Below are positions 26,205-35,447 of a DNA stretch of 64,000 nucleotides, piece by piece. A program made the position numbers and the translations under genes. Source of the stretch: Aquimarina sp. Aq107. Lineage in GTDB: Bacteria > Bacteroidota > Bacteroidia > Flavobacteriales > Flavobacteriaceae. Location of the stretch: assembly GCF_943733665.1 (NCBI RefSeq), contig NZ_OX030782.1:2072501-2136500 (forward strand). Direction: 5' to 3'. The notes under the pieces were generated by a model. It was given only the letters and a program-made list of their open reading frames with translations, made no database searches and was not told the DNA's origin. Position 1 is the first letter of the stretch; every line of letters starts with the position of its first letter.

Positions 26205-28061
26205 CTACTTCCTATCATTAATAATGGCAACTAATTTTTCTAACTGCGTATCCTTTCCTGCAAATATTTGCTCTTTATCAACTGATATATTGATATCAGG
26301 CACTGTTCCATAGCCATCTAAAGTTTTTCCATTTCGTTGAAATGATAACATGGTTGATATTTTCACTCTAATATTAGAATTGTTTAAATAGATTTTTTTT
26401 GAATTACCACTAGATCCGTCTGTAGTTACACCTACAATTTTAATATTTGGTAATCCTTTAAAAGCTGCAGTAAAAACTGTAGCAGCACTAAAACTATATT
26501 CATTCACTAATATATAAATTGGTTGGTTGTAAGATATTTTTCCAGCACGTAAAACCATATAAAAAGGACTGCTAAATTTTGAGTGATCAAAATTCTTTTC
26601 AGTCTTACATGTTTTATTGAATATATCTATTGCTTTTCTATCATTATCTGAGAAATTTTGAGAGTTATAGATATATAAATAGCGGTTACTCATAGAACGT
26701 ATGTCTGTGTCTATAGAATTGTTTGTACGTAAATAACCTACATTGGCTATCCAAGGTGATTGATTTGGAAGTATCATATATGGCGCAAGGGTTTGTAGTA
26801 GTTCTCGGCTCCCACCAGGGTTATTTCTAAGGTCTAAAATTAAGGCTTTGGTATTAGATAATTCTTGAATCGTTTTTTCTATAAATTGTTCCAAATCATT
26901 ATTGTTTTTATAATGAAACATCATTGGAAGTTTTATATAACCTATATTCTTATTTAATATTTTTTTTAAACCATTAAGCTCTCCTTTAGTAACTCTTTTA
27001 ATAGTATTATAATTTGCAATACTTAGGCTAGAGATATACCCTTTTCTAGCCATAGTTAGTTCTAATATTTCCTTCTTCTCAAGCCTTCCATTAGAAAATA
27101 CTACTTCTACCCTTTCTGGACATTCTTTATCAGTATGAAATAGGAGTGCTCCATATTTCTGAATAGCATTAGCTCCTCGCGATAGTTTTGCTTGCTTTGG
27201 AGCTTTTTTATCTTTAAAGTTATAAGTATCTATTAATGTTTTTATAGTAATGCCATTTATACTTTTTATATAAGGGAATTCATCATCATAGTATATATAA
27301 CAATTGTTATCCGATTTTTGTTTGACAGCAATGAATTCTTTATCAAGTATTGTAATACCAAAAGGTAATCTTAAGTTATATGTTTTATAACTGTTTTTAT
27401 CTAAGGTTTCATTTTTTATAGAAGAATGTCGATCTCCTATTTCTGCAATAATGGTACTCATTTTATATACCAATTTATCAATTGATATATCTCCTTTATC
27501 TTTTTGTGAAATTGAAGTAGCAACCTTGTTTATTGCTGATTCATAATCAAAAGAAGATAGTTGTGCATAGGATGATTTAGTATCCAAGATTTCTTTAAAT
27601 TGTTTTAAATCATGAATGGCTTCGTTTCTGCTAATGTATTTTCTATCTATATTGGTTGATGTACCTGATTTAGATGAGTTATTGTTATAGAGTACACAGC
27701 GTTGTCTGTTTTCTAAAGTAAATGTCCCGATGTATTTATGGGTAACACCATCTTTAGATAATTCTAAATTCACCTGTTTATTGGGACTGTAATTCATATT
27801 TCTAAGAACTTCTACTAGATCTTCAGAAAATCGTTTTTTCCATTTAGTTCCGAATTCTTTTTTACAAAAATCTAATAATTGAGCTTTATTAAAAGCATCT
27901 AGTTTTTCAAAAAAATACCATACTCCTTTAAATTTAACAATTGGTTCATCATTTTCCCATTTGACTGCAGTAAAGGGTGATGCTTTTTTTAATTGTAATT
28001 CTTGTCCTAATAAGGAGAATGATGATAAAACAATAATAAATACAATAATTAAGTTTTTCAT
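26205..28061 (-). CDS. Secreted S41-family peptidase
   Basis: A 618-residue protein with a signal peptide. The C-terminal part carries the S41 (tail-specific/C-terminal processing) core: D-L-R-N-N-P-G-G-S-R, then E-Y-S-F-S-A-A-T with the nucleophile-type Ser, and G-S-S-G-N-S-K-K later, which supplies a candidate catalytic Lys. An N-terminal region of about 130 residues is not assigned. It is divergent from the LytS/LytTR pair at 28225-29937, which may control it. Confidence 0.8.
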   Translation of the reverse strand: MKNLIIVFIIVLSSFSLLGQELQLKKASPFTAVKWENDEPIVKFKGVWYFFEKLDAFNKAQLLDFCKKEFGTKWKKRFSEDLVEVLRNMNYSPNKQVNLELSKDGVTHKYIGTFTLENRQRCVLYNNNSSKSGTSTNIDRKYISRNEAIHDLKQFKEILDTKSSYAQLSSFDYESAINKVATSISQKDKGDISIDKLVYKMSTIIAEIGDRHSSIKNETLDKNSYKTYNLRLPFGITILDKEFIAVKQKSDNNCYIYYDDEFPYIKSINGITIKTLIDTYNFKDKKAPKQAKLSRGANAIQKYGALLFHTDKECPERVEVVFSNGRLEKKEILELTMARKGYISSLSIANYNTIKRVTKGELNGLKKILNKNIGYIKLPMMFHYKNNNDLEQFIEKTIQELSNTKALILDLRNNPGGSRELLQTLAPYMILPNQSPWIANVGYLRTNNSIDTDIRSMSNRYLYIYNSQNFSDNDRKAIDIFNKTCKTEKNFDHSKFSSPFYMVLRAGKISYNQPIYILVNEYSFSAATVFTAAFKGLPNIKIVGVTTDGSSGNSKKIYLNNSNIRVKISTMLSFQRNGKTLDGYGTVPDINISVDKEQIFAGKDTQLEKLVAIINDRK

Positions 28062-28224
28062 TTCTAGGTGTTTTAAAATATATTCTTCTCAAACTTATTT
28101 TGATTTAACCACTCATAAAAATGAAATCGATCAATACAGTTTGTCAATAGATAAACTTAGTCTGATCATCGATGTACCTCAATTTCGTTTTAATATATTT
28201 ACAACTGTATATCATAATTAATCT

Positions 28225-29232
28225 ATGTTTCAATTATCAGATAAACAAGTACAATCACTAAAGATCTTTTTTCATACAATTTTTATAACAATTGTGTTTT
28301 TTCAAGTAATGAAAAAAGCTATAATTACACTTCCGGATAAATGGCTTTTTTTTCTTACTAGTGACGCCATGGAGTATTCTGTATTTACGATTATTGCATA
28401 TTTATTATACTATTATATACTAAAATTCAAGGGGTTTTGGTATAAAACTAGTTTTATAATGTTGTTTATAGTTGTTATCGCATTATTAGCTCTCTTAAAG
28501 TCATATCGAATTCATAACGTGATAATTTTAGATAGATCATTTGATTTCTTTACAGAGTTTATTGGAAAAACTTTTTTGTTTTACTTTCTTATCAATTTTG
28601 TAAATAGATTAGACTTTTTTAATCGATATAAAAATTTAGAACATCAATTAAACTTGGCAAAAGGGCAATTATTAAGAAATCAATTACATCCACATTTTTT
28701 ATTCAATGCGTTTAATTCCCTTTATAGCATGTCTTTAAAAAATAGTGTAGAAACACCTGATACTATATTAAAGCTTTCTGGCATGATGCGTTATTTAACA
28801 GACGATTCGGCTAATAAAAAGGTGAAATTAATACACGAACTAAAATTTATTGAAGAATATATTGCTATTGAAAAAATTCGTTTTGGAACACAAGCGAATA
28901 TCAAATTTTTAATACAAGGAAATTCTGAAGGTAAAAATATTGAACCTTTATTGTTAATTATACTCGTCGAGAATGCTTTTAAACATGGCTTTTATATTAA
29001 TGATAAAAATGCATTTGTTACTATCAATGTTAGCATTACGGACCAAAGAATTTTATTTTTAGTAGAAAACAGTATTTTAGATAAGCAATATTTTAATACT
29101 ACTAATCGCGAAGGAAAAGGGTTAGATAACCTTAAAAAAAGGTTACAACTTTCGTATCCTAAGAAACACAAATTAGTGCTACAGCATAGAAACGACATAT
29201 ATAGAGCACAATTAGAAATTAATCTAGTGTAA
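28225..29232 (+). CDS. LytS-type sensor histidine kinase
   Basis: A 335-residue kinase with four predicted membrane helices in residues 10-135 and a His_kinase (PF06580) domain. The phosphoacceptor region is N-Q-L-H-P-H-F-L-F-N (about 152-161), and the ATP-binding part contains V-E-N-A-F-K-H-G and a later G-K-G-L-D-N-L glycine motif. Its stop codon is immediately followed by the ATG of the partner response regulator. A near-identical 46-base piece of its coding sequence recurs as a relic at 33394-33439. Confidence 0.9.
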   Translation: MFQLSDKQVQSLKIFFHTIFITIVFFQVMKKAIITLPDKWLFFLTSDAMEYSVFTIIAYLLYYYILKFKGFWYKTSFIMLFIVVIALLALLKSYRIHNVIILDRSFDFFTEFIGKTFLFYFLINFVNRLDFFNRYKNLEHQLNLAKGQLLRNQLHPHFLFNAFNSLYSMSLKNSVETPDTILKLSGMMRYLTDDSANKKVKLIHELKFIEEYIAIEKIRFGTQANIKFLIQGNSEGKNIEPLLLIILVENAFKHGFYINDKNAFVTINVSITDQRILFLVENSILDKQYFNTTNREGKGLDNLKKRLQLSYPKKHKLVLQHRNDIYRAQLEINLV

Positions 29233-29937
29233 ATGAAAAAGTATTCCACTATAATTATTGATGATGAACCGCTTGCAATTGATGTTCTTATTAATTATCT
29301 AAATAGATTTCCTGAATTTACAATTGCTAAAACTTTTACGGATGCTGTCGAAGCCGTTAAATATATTAATGAAAATGAAATTGATTTGGTTTTTACAGAT
29401 ATAGCGATGCCTCAAATTTCTGGAACTGAATTGGTAAAGTTTGCTAAGAATAGTACGCAATTTGTTATGGTTACCTCATATACCGAGTATGCTATAGAAA
29501 GTTTTGAACTACACGTGATTGATTACCTTCTAAAACCAGTATCCTTTGATCGTTTTACAAAAACCATTGCCCGTTTTAAAGAAAGTAATCGATCTATTAA
29601 TAATAAAGAATCCTCTATAAATCCCTCTTTTTTTATTAAAGAAGGTGATGAATTTGTAAAAGTGTTAGTAGACGATATTGATTATATTGAGGGTATGAAA
29701 GATTATGCTAAAATTGTTTGTGGTAAAAACTATTATTTAGCTTTAAAGACACTAAAATCTATTGAAGAGAAATTAAGTCCTTTTGATTTTATTAGAATTC
29801 ATAAATCTTTTATCATTCCTCTAAAAAAAGTTTCTCAGTATAATAGTAGTTGTATATTAATAAACTCTTTTGAAATTCCTGTAGGTAGTAGTTATAGAAA
29901 CAATTTAAAAAAATATCTGGAAGACAATAAACTATAG
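29233..29937 (+). CDS. LytTR-family response regulator
   Basis: A 234-residue regulator with a receiver domain (residues 5-118), phosphoacceptor Asp56 in F-T-D-I-A-M-P, conserved Lys in L-L-K-P, and a LytTR DNA-binding domain (about 138-234) with F-I-R-I-H-K-S-F-I. It is directly joined to the kinase gene with no intervening bases. Likely targets include the S41 genes on either side (26205-28061 and 30202-31848); that is inference from position. Confidence 0.92.
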   Translation: MKKYSTIIIDDEPLAIDVLINYLNRFPEFTIAKTFTDAVEAVKYINENEIDLVFTDIAMPQISGTELVKFAKNSTQFVMVTSYTEYAIESFELHVIDYLLKPVSFDRFTKTIARFKESNRSINNKESSINPSFFIKEGDEFVKVLVDDIDYIEGMKDYAKIVCGKNYYLALKTLKSIEEKLSPFDFIRIHKSFIIPLKKVSQYNSSCILINSFEIPVGSSYRNNLKKYLEDNKL

Positions 29938-30131
29938 ATAATTTTTATTACTTGATACTAAAAATTACTATAGTTAGTTTTAAAGCTTAATTTTCCAGTT
30001 TCAATACCTATTATGGTTTTAGCGAGAATTGTAAAAAAACAGAATATGTACTTCTTTTAAACTGTAAAATATATTATTAAGTAAACAGCGTAACTCTCTT
30101 TAAACCAATTAATGTTGTAGTAATCGATGAG

Positions 30132-30200
30132 AACTCTATAGAAAAATAAAACCAAAATACTATAATGAGTATTTTGGTTTTATTTTTCTGTAGAGTTTTT
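30132..30200. terminator. Very long hairpin terminator
   Basis: A 30-base arm (30132-30161) pairs with 30168-30197 across a 6-base loop. The single difference would be a G-U wobble in RNA. A T-run follows and an A-run lies inside, so it can serve the LytTR transcript on the plus strand and the S41-TPR gene on the minus strand, whose stop codon is at 30202. The stem is about three times the usual terminator length. Confidence 0.8.
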
Positions 30201-30201
30201 A

Positions 30202-31848
30202 CTAATTCGAAATTTGTAATAGTACTTCTTTAGCAGCATTTCCTTGCTCACCATTTGTATCTAATGAGATTGCTTTATTTAATAATTCGGTTGCTTTTTT
30301 AGTATCTCCTAATTTCAGGTATGCTTTCCCCAAATTTTTATAGGTCATTGCAGAATTAGGGTATAACTGCATAATCATAGAAAATACCTGAATAGAACCT
30401 TGAATTTCTGGCCCACGACCACTTTCTAATAAAATGTTTCCTTTTTTATTTAATTCCGTTTCAAAATCACAGAAAGCATAACGCGGATCTTGCACCATTC
30501 TAGGAATTTCTTGTGCTAATTTTGCTCCTTGTCCAGTTACATATAACTGCGTGATGTACTCCATAGGTTTTGGCCGGAAACCTTCTGCATTAAAATTCAA
30601 CGCAGTTTCTAAAACTATATCTTTATTCTGTATATAATCGTCATAACTCATAGTAACAGGAACACTTGGTACTGTCGCATCTTTATTTTCTAAAGCAGGA
30701 TAATCTTGCCACCACAAATAAGATATATATGCATTGATCTTACTATTTGGTAATTGTACAGCTCTAGCATCACCATAAAAGTTAATATTTTCTGCAGTCG
30801 GTTCTCCTACTAAAATGGCTTCTGTATACCTGGTGATTTCGTTGGTTAAATTTTGACAAGCAGAAAATGTATCTCGACCAATAATGAAATAGAAGTTTCC
30901 TTTTTTATTAAGATTTGGTCTTGCCATTAATCCTTTAATTAATGGTAGATTGTTGTAATTGTTTCCGCCACCATTTAAACGCACATCATACACTAATTTT
31001 TCAACATTATTTGAATCAATAAACTCAAACATGCGCTTGTAGAATTGAGCTAAGGTTTCTTTAGGATCATTAAATACAGAACTTTGTCTTACATACAATG
31101 TCTTTTTATCTTCTAAATATTCAAAATAATACAGTTTATCGTCGAAATGCTTTAGATATAGTGGTGTTATATCTGTATTACGTGCTGTAAGCCACTCTTC
31201 TGTTGGTAATGTAAAATTGAATGTTTTTGGTTTATCTTTTTTATCAATGGTAGTAAATTCATGAGTAAAGACTTTTCCATCTTTTTCAAGAGTTAAGGTA
31301 ACTTTATTGGATAATATAGGGATTACTCCTTGCGCATGTAATACTTCTGGCGAGATTAAAAATCGTAGACCATAAGCTTTAAAATATTGCTCGTTTTCTA
31401 CAGGAACAACCGGATATACCAATTCTAGAGCTTTTTCTATAGGGGTCTCTCCTATCTTCAATATTTTTGCTCCTAATGCTTTTTTATGATCTTTTTGGAC
31501 ACCTTCAATATAAATTCCGTCGTTGAAATCATATAAATTAATAGGTAGAATTCCGCTCTCGGTTACTGTGCCGTAAGGAATTTGAGTATGACCATACTTA
31601 AATGAGGATATAATACGTGTGAATCCTACTCGAATCTCATGTTCTTGTAAATCTGGAATATCTTTATAAAGTGTTTCAACTTGAGCATCAAAATCTTCTT
31701 TTGTCGTTTTTACAAAAAGAAAAGAATAATCTTTATGAATAGTATTTTGAAGAAACCGTAAGTCTTCTTGCCATTGCTTGGCATCTGTTTCCTGTGATGA
31801 TAATTGAAAACAAAATAGTAATTGGATAATAATGAGTACTTTTTTCAT
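30202..31848 (-). CDS. Secreted S41-like peptidase with C-terminal TPR repeats
   Basis: A 548-residue protein with a signal peptide. It has S41-type core landmarks: Y-G-H-T-Q, V-Y-D-V-R-L-N-G-G-G-N-N, and G-R-D-T-F-S-A-C with the presumed nucleophile Ser. Two TPR repeats close the protein (about 465-540, N-L-G-K-A-Y-L-K-L-G-D-T). Whether it still cleaves peptides is uncertain because a catalytic Lys is not obvious. It lies between a two-component pair and an orphan kinase locus. Confidence 0.78.
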   Translation of the reverse strand: MKKVLIIIQLLFCFQLSSQETDAKQWQEDLRFLQNTIHKDYSFLFVKTTKEDFDAQVETLYKDIPDLQEHEIRVGFTRIISSFKYGHTQIPYGTVTESGILPINLYDFNDGIYIEGVQKDHKKALGAKILKIGETPIEKALELVYPVVPVENEQYFKAYGLRFLISPEVLHAQGVIPILSNKVTLTLEKDGKVFTHEFTTIDKKDKPKTFNFTLPTEEWLTARNTDITPLYLKHFDDKLYYFEYLEDKKTLYVRQSSVFNDPKETLAQFYKRMFEFIDSNNVEKLVYDVRLNGGGNNYNNLPLIKGLMARPNLNKKGNFYFIIGRDTFSACQNLTNEITRYTEAILVGEPTAENINFYGDARAVQLPNSKINAYISYLWWQDYPALENKDATVPSVPVTMSYDDYIQNKDIVLETALNFNAEGFRPKPMEYITQLYVTGQGAKLAQEIPRMVQDPRYAFCDFETELNKKGNILLESGRGPEIQGSIQVFSMIMQLYPNSAMTYKNLGKAYLKLGDTKKATELLNKAISLDTNGEQGNAAKEVLLQISN

Positions 31849-31970
31849 GATGTTATTTCTTTAACTGAATTCGTTCAGAGATTGATTATTAATTACATCA
31901 CAAATATGATTTTAATTTGCCCTCAATAGTAGCACTTTATGTTGAAACGTAGTTATTGTTAGTTGAAACG

Positions 31971-32256
31971 TTACAGATCTTCTATTGATTCATCTAATTT
32001 TTAAAATCACTTGTTTTTTTGTCTATTTACAATAAATTCTTGATCCCGAATATCTGATACTGATAGCTTTACACAATGGTTAGAATAGGGTTCTATTTTT
32101 TGAATAACTATTTTGTAAATAATTTAACCTCTATTAATCCTGTTAAACTTAGTGTGATCTAAAGAATCAAATAATTGATCCATCGTTCCATCAATGATAT
32201 AACGTTTGTTATGTGTAATAAGTTTTCTAATTGGTGTGCTACACGTAGTTAATATC
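31971..32256 (-). pseudogene. Degraded LytTR response regulator (C-terminal half)
   Basis: Reading the minus strand just after the kinase stop codon gives a recognisable LytTR domain: L-I-T-H-N-K-R-Y-I-I-D, D-H-T-K-F-N-R-I-N-R-G, an in-frame TAA at 32124-32126, then I-I-Y-K-I-V-I-Q-K-I-E-P-Y, V-K-L-S-V-S-D and Q-E-F-I-V-N-R-Q-K. Shifting frame after that restores S-D-F-K and L-D-E-S-I-E-D-L to a TAA at 31971. The receiver domain is missing. It is the lost partner of the orphan kinase gene immediately upstream on the same strand. Confidence 0.8.
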
Positions 32257-32270
32257 CAACAATTAATATT

Positions 32271-33350
32271 TTAATGACCTTTCTTTTGATTTGATGGATT
32301 TAATAAGGGTAATTTAACGGTAAAGTTTTCTCCGTCATTTATAATAACAGGTGTTTTATTAGATATTAATTGATATCGCTTTTCAATATTCTTTAATCCA
32401 ATTTTGGTAGATGGAATTTTTGTAGACTTTGCTTGAATTTCATTACTTACTACCAAACTATCTTCTATTATTGCTATGTTTATGATCAATGGTTTGGATC
32501 TGGAAACCACATTGTGTTTGATTGCATTTTCTAGCAATAGTTGTAAACTCATAGGTACGATCATAATGGAGAGTTTGTCTTCTGGAATGTCCCAATTTAC
32601 ACGTAAGTTTTCTCCAAACCTTTCTGATTGTATATGAATATAAGCTTGTGCAAATTTCAATTCTTTTTCTAAAGATATTATGTTGGAATTACCCGACTCA
32701 ATAATAAAACGATATACATCTGATAAGTTATCTACAAATACCTTAGCCTCTTCTTTAGAATCTTGATCAATAATATCACGTAATGTATTTAAACTATTGA
32801 ATAAAAAATGAGGACGAGCCTGATTCCTTAATGTATCCAATTGCGCCTGAATCATTACTTGTTTGGCCTGTTCTTCTTCGCGTATGGATTTTTTTAATCG
32901 GTTATAAAGGTAAATAGCTTCATAAATAGCCATTACCATAACTGTAATAATAACTATGGGAATCAGTACTTTTAATTCTACACGATGATTAGAAGAGTAT
33001 CCAAATATTCGGATAAAACGTGCTGTTAATTCACCTCCAACATAATCCACAACAACTACAACACATACTACTAATAGTATAAGGATTATAATACGTTTTT
33101 TATCATCTTTAAAATCAGGATATTTTTTTCTCAAAAAAATTAAGATGTTACGTGTCAATAACCAATAGCAAATGGTAAAGAACACATTCACAGCATAGCC
33201 AATAAATATAAGATCGAATGTGTTACGTTCTGGTGTAGTATTGAAAAGGTAATTGGTGATAAAACTTATAATGAAAATACCAATAAGGCAAGATCGAACA
33301 TCATCAAACCCTAAGTATTGTATACGTTTCTGTTTATTAAATAATGGCAT
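32271..33350 (-). CDS. Orphan LytS-type sensor histidine kinase
   Basis: A 359-residue kinase with four predicted helices in residues 15-165, the phosphoacceptor region N-Q-A-R-P-H-F-L-F-N-S-L-N (near 177), and an ATPase part with L-L-E-N-A-I-K-H-N and G-L-K-N-I-E-K-R. Pair-type kinases of this family normally have a LytTR regulator gene next to them. Here only a broken one follows (31971-32256), so signalling must go elsewhere, or the gene is itself on the way out. Confidence 0.88.
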   Translation of the reverse strand: MPLFNKQKRIQYLGFDDVRSCLIGIFIISFITNYLFNTTPERNTFDLIFIGYAVNVFFTICYWLLTRNILIFLRKKYPDFKDDKKRIIILILLVVCVVVVVDYVGGELTARFIRIFGYSSNHRVELKVLIPIVIITVMVMAIYEAIYLYNRLKKSIREEEQAKQVMIQAQLDTLRNQARPHFLFNSLNTLRDIIDQDSKEEAKVFVDNLSDVYRFIIESGNSNIISLEKELKFAQAYIHIQSERFGENLRVNWDIPEDKLSIMIVPMSLQLLLENAIKHNVVSRSKPLIINIAIIEDSLVVSNEIQAKSTKIPSTKIGLKNIEKRYQLISNKTPVIINDGENFTVKLPLLNPSNQKKGH

Positions 33351-33387
33351 AAATGTTAGTTAATAAAAGGTATATGTTTTGTTTTAG

Positions 33388-33477
33388 AGAACTCAAGCGA
33401 ATATCAAGTTTCTAATATAAGGAAATCCTGAAGGCAAAAGTCAAATTCACTTATTTCCAATATCACTAGTAACAATA
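33388..33477 (+). pseudogene. Relic of a LytS-type kinase C-terminus
   Basis: The plus strand reads T-Q-A-N-I-K-F-L-I, stop (TAA 33418-33420), then G-N-P-E-G-K, which matches T-Q-A-N-I-K-F-L-I-Q-G-N-S-E-G-K of the intact kinase at 28225-29232. Bases 33394-33439 match 28891-28936 at 41 of 46 positions by eye, and all five differences are transitions. Similarity fades after that. It is in the gap before the DUF4386 gene and cannot be functional. Confidence 0.75.
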
Positions 33478-33511
33478 TTAATAGTATAACGTCTTAATTA
33501 AAAAGGATAAA

Positions 33512-34165
33512 ATGATATCAAAAAACTTACAAAAGATAGGCGGATTCTGTTCAATTTTTGAAGGGCTAATTTATATAATTGCTTTCATTATATATGGAGG
33601 TATTTTAGAATATCCTGACAAGAATGCTACTGCTAAGGAAGAACTAGTTTTTTTATCTGAAAATTATATAACCTTGTCCTTTCTAAATTTTACAAGTTAT
33701 ATTCTTTTTGGCATATTATTGTCCGTAGTAGTTTTAGCTATTCATAAACGTCTTATAAAAGACGCTCCTAATTTATCCAAATTAGCGTTTATCTTTGGTG
33801 TTATTTGGGTTGGATTAGTAATCGCCTGTGGAATGATAACCAATATCGGACTTAATTCGATACTTGAAATAGGAATTACATCCCCAGAAAATGCCATGCA
33901 AATATGGTCTAGTATAAGTATAGTTTCTGAAGGACTTGGTGGTGGAAATGAAATAGTAGGTGGAATTTGGGTATTGTTAATCAGTATTATATCCCTAAAG
34001 AATACATCATTTTCAAAACCTTTAACTTTACTGGGGGTTCTTGTTGGTATTGTAGGTATATTAACTATATATCCATTAGATCTTTTTACAGAAATCTTTG
34101 GTCTAAGTCAAATAATTTGGTTTATATGGATAGGAATAGCTATGATCCGTAAGCCGGTCATGTAA
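33512..34165 (+). CDS. DUF4386-like integral membrane protein
   Basis: A 217-residue membrane protein with about six helices (residues 10-30, 55-80, 90-112, 140-165, 170-190, 193-212). The layout resembles DUF4386: a first helix, a loop rich in acidic residues, L-N-F-T-S-Y-I-L-F-G and later G-G-I-W-V-L-L-I-S-I. A clearer member is at 8466. The ATG is preceded by AAAAGGATAAA, one of the few purine-rich sites close to a Shine-Dalgarno. It is upstream of a hydrolase relic and an esterase gene. Confidence 0.65.
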   Translation: MISKNLQKIGGFCSIFEGLIYIIAFIIYGGILEYPDKNATAKEELVFLSENYITLSFLNFTSYILFGILLSVVVLAIHKRLIKDAPNLSKLAFIFGVIWVGLVIACGMITNIGLNSILEIGITSPENAMQIWSSISIVSEGLGGGNEIVGGIWVLLISIISLKNTSFSKPLTLLGVLVGIVGILTIYPLDLFTEIFGLSQIIWFIWIGIAMIRKPVM

Positions 34166-34197
34166 GAAAAGATTAATTATCAAAAGTAGTTTAGTTA

Positions 34198-34393
34198 ATG
34201 GAATCACTTTTTCGCACAATTAATGGAAAGAAAGAAATTTTAAGTTTATACGATCAAAAACTAGCTGAACTTACTATCGAGTATGAATATGTCAAAAATT
34301 GATACTTCTTTTGGCGAAACTAATGTTATTACAGTTGAAAAAAAATATGAAAAAGAAATAATTAATACAATCGGAAAAATTATAAAATCATAA
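34198..34393 (+). pseudogene. Alpha/beta-hydrolase relic with frameshift and internal deletion
   Basis: ATG 34198 starts L-F-R-T-I-N-G-K-K-E-I-L-S-L-Y-D-Q-K-L, resembling the N-terminus of the intact hydrolase at 12264 (S-K-E-G-K-E-K-I-L-N-L-Y-H-Q-K-L). A stop at 34300-34302 ends that frame. The +1 frame continues with K-I-D-T-S-F-G-E-T-N-V-I, the counterpart of L-I-D-T-K-F-G-I-T-N-V-I. The end, I-I-N-T-I-G-K-I-I-K-S, looks like a C-terminus, so the catalytic middle is deleted. Confidence 0.75.
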
Positions 34394-34424
34394 AAAGCAT
34401 TGCTATTTATATAAAAAACAATTT

Positions 34425-35318
34425 ATGAATCAAAGTCTCACATATTATCTAACACTACTCGTTATTAAGTTGAAAGGGATAAAAAAGAATTTTAGTACCG
34501 ACCCAATTGATTTTAAAAGACTTAGGAAAGAGGATGTTTATGAACCAAAAAGCGGGTTTTTTAAAGAAAATATTACTAGAAATTTTGAAATTTCTAAATC
34601 TTTGATAACAGAAATAGGTAAAAAAAATGATTCAGATAAATTACTAATATTCATACATGGAGGCGCTTTTATTTCTGGACCAGCAAAACATCATTGGGAT
34701 ACAATTAAAACTATTGTTAAACAAACTAGATATACTGTTTGGTTATGTAATTACCCTAAAGCACCAGAACATAAGATTTTAGAAATATCAGAAAATATTG
34801 ATTCAATTTATAAAGAAGCACTAAAGAACTATACATCAAGTAAAATCTCCTTAATAGGTGATTCTGTTGGAGGTACATTGATTACTGCATTGATTCAGAG
34901 GTTGCATATTAAAAACGAACAACTACCAAATAAAATAATTCTTATTTCTCCAGTGATGGATTCGTCTATGACTAATCCTGATATTGATAAAGTTGATTTG
35001 ATGGATCCAATGCTATCTAAGGTTGGTTTGTTAAGTGCAAAAAAAATGTGTGTAGGAAACTTAGATTTAAAAAATCCAATGATTTCACCTTTGTATGGTG
35101 ATTTTAAAAATTTTCCTGAAACAATTTTATATATAACAGAGAGTGATATTACATATCCAGATCAAAAACTTTTAGTTGAGAAATTGAAAATCGCTAATGT
35201 TACAATGAAATTAAAAGAAGATAAAAACATGCCCCATATTTGGCCACTCTTACCCATAATGAAAGAGGCAAAATTATCGTTAAAAGAGATTATAAAAGAT
35301 TTAAATACAATTAGTTAA
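34425..35318 (+). CDS. Alpha/beta-hydrolase of the hormone-sensitive-lipase type
   Basis: A 297-residue esterase. The oxyanion motif is I-H-G-G-A-F (about 78-83), the nucleophile elbow G-D-S-V-G-G (about 146-151), the acid in T-E-S-D-I-T-Y-P-D and the His in M-P-H-I-W near residue 269. No signal peptide is seen, so it is cytoplasmic. It resembles acetyl-hydrolase/esterase members that act on short acyl esters. It is downstream of the DUF4386-like gene and the hydrolase relic. Confidence 0.82.
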   Translation: MNQSLTYYLTLLVIKLKGIKKNFSTDPIDFKRLRKEDVYEPKSGFFKENITRNFEISKSLITEIGKKNDSDKLLIFIHGGAFISGPAKHHWDTIKTIVKQTRYTVWLCNYPKAPEHKILEISENIDSIYKEALKNYTSSKISLIGDSVGGTLITALIQRLHIKNEQLPNKIILISPVMDSSMTNPDIDKVDLMDPMLSKVGLLSAKKMCVGNLDLKNPMISPLYGDFKNFPETILYITESDITYPDQKLLVEKLKIANVTMKLKEDKNMPHIWPLLPIMKEAKLSLKEIIKDLNTIS

Positions 35319-35391
35319 TTAAATTTCAATTCTCATTATCTGTAAAATGTAACCTGCAAGATTATGTTGGCATAAACATTACTGATTTAAT

Positions 35392-35437
35392 AAAATGAAT
35401 GGGGTAAAATCTAATGATTTTACCCCATTCATTTTTG
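35392..35437. terminator. Bidirectional terminator between the esterase gene and the secreted-protein run
   Basis: A perfect 20-bp stem (35392-35411 with 35416-35435) around the loop TAAT, with a GGGG/CCCC core and A/T tracts on both sides. It lies between the convergent genes 34425-35318 and 35448-38189 and can stop transcription from either side. Confidence 0.9.
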
Positions 35438-35447
35438 ATATTGTAGG

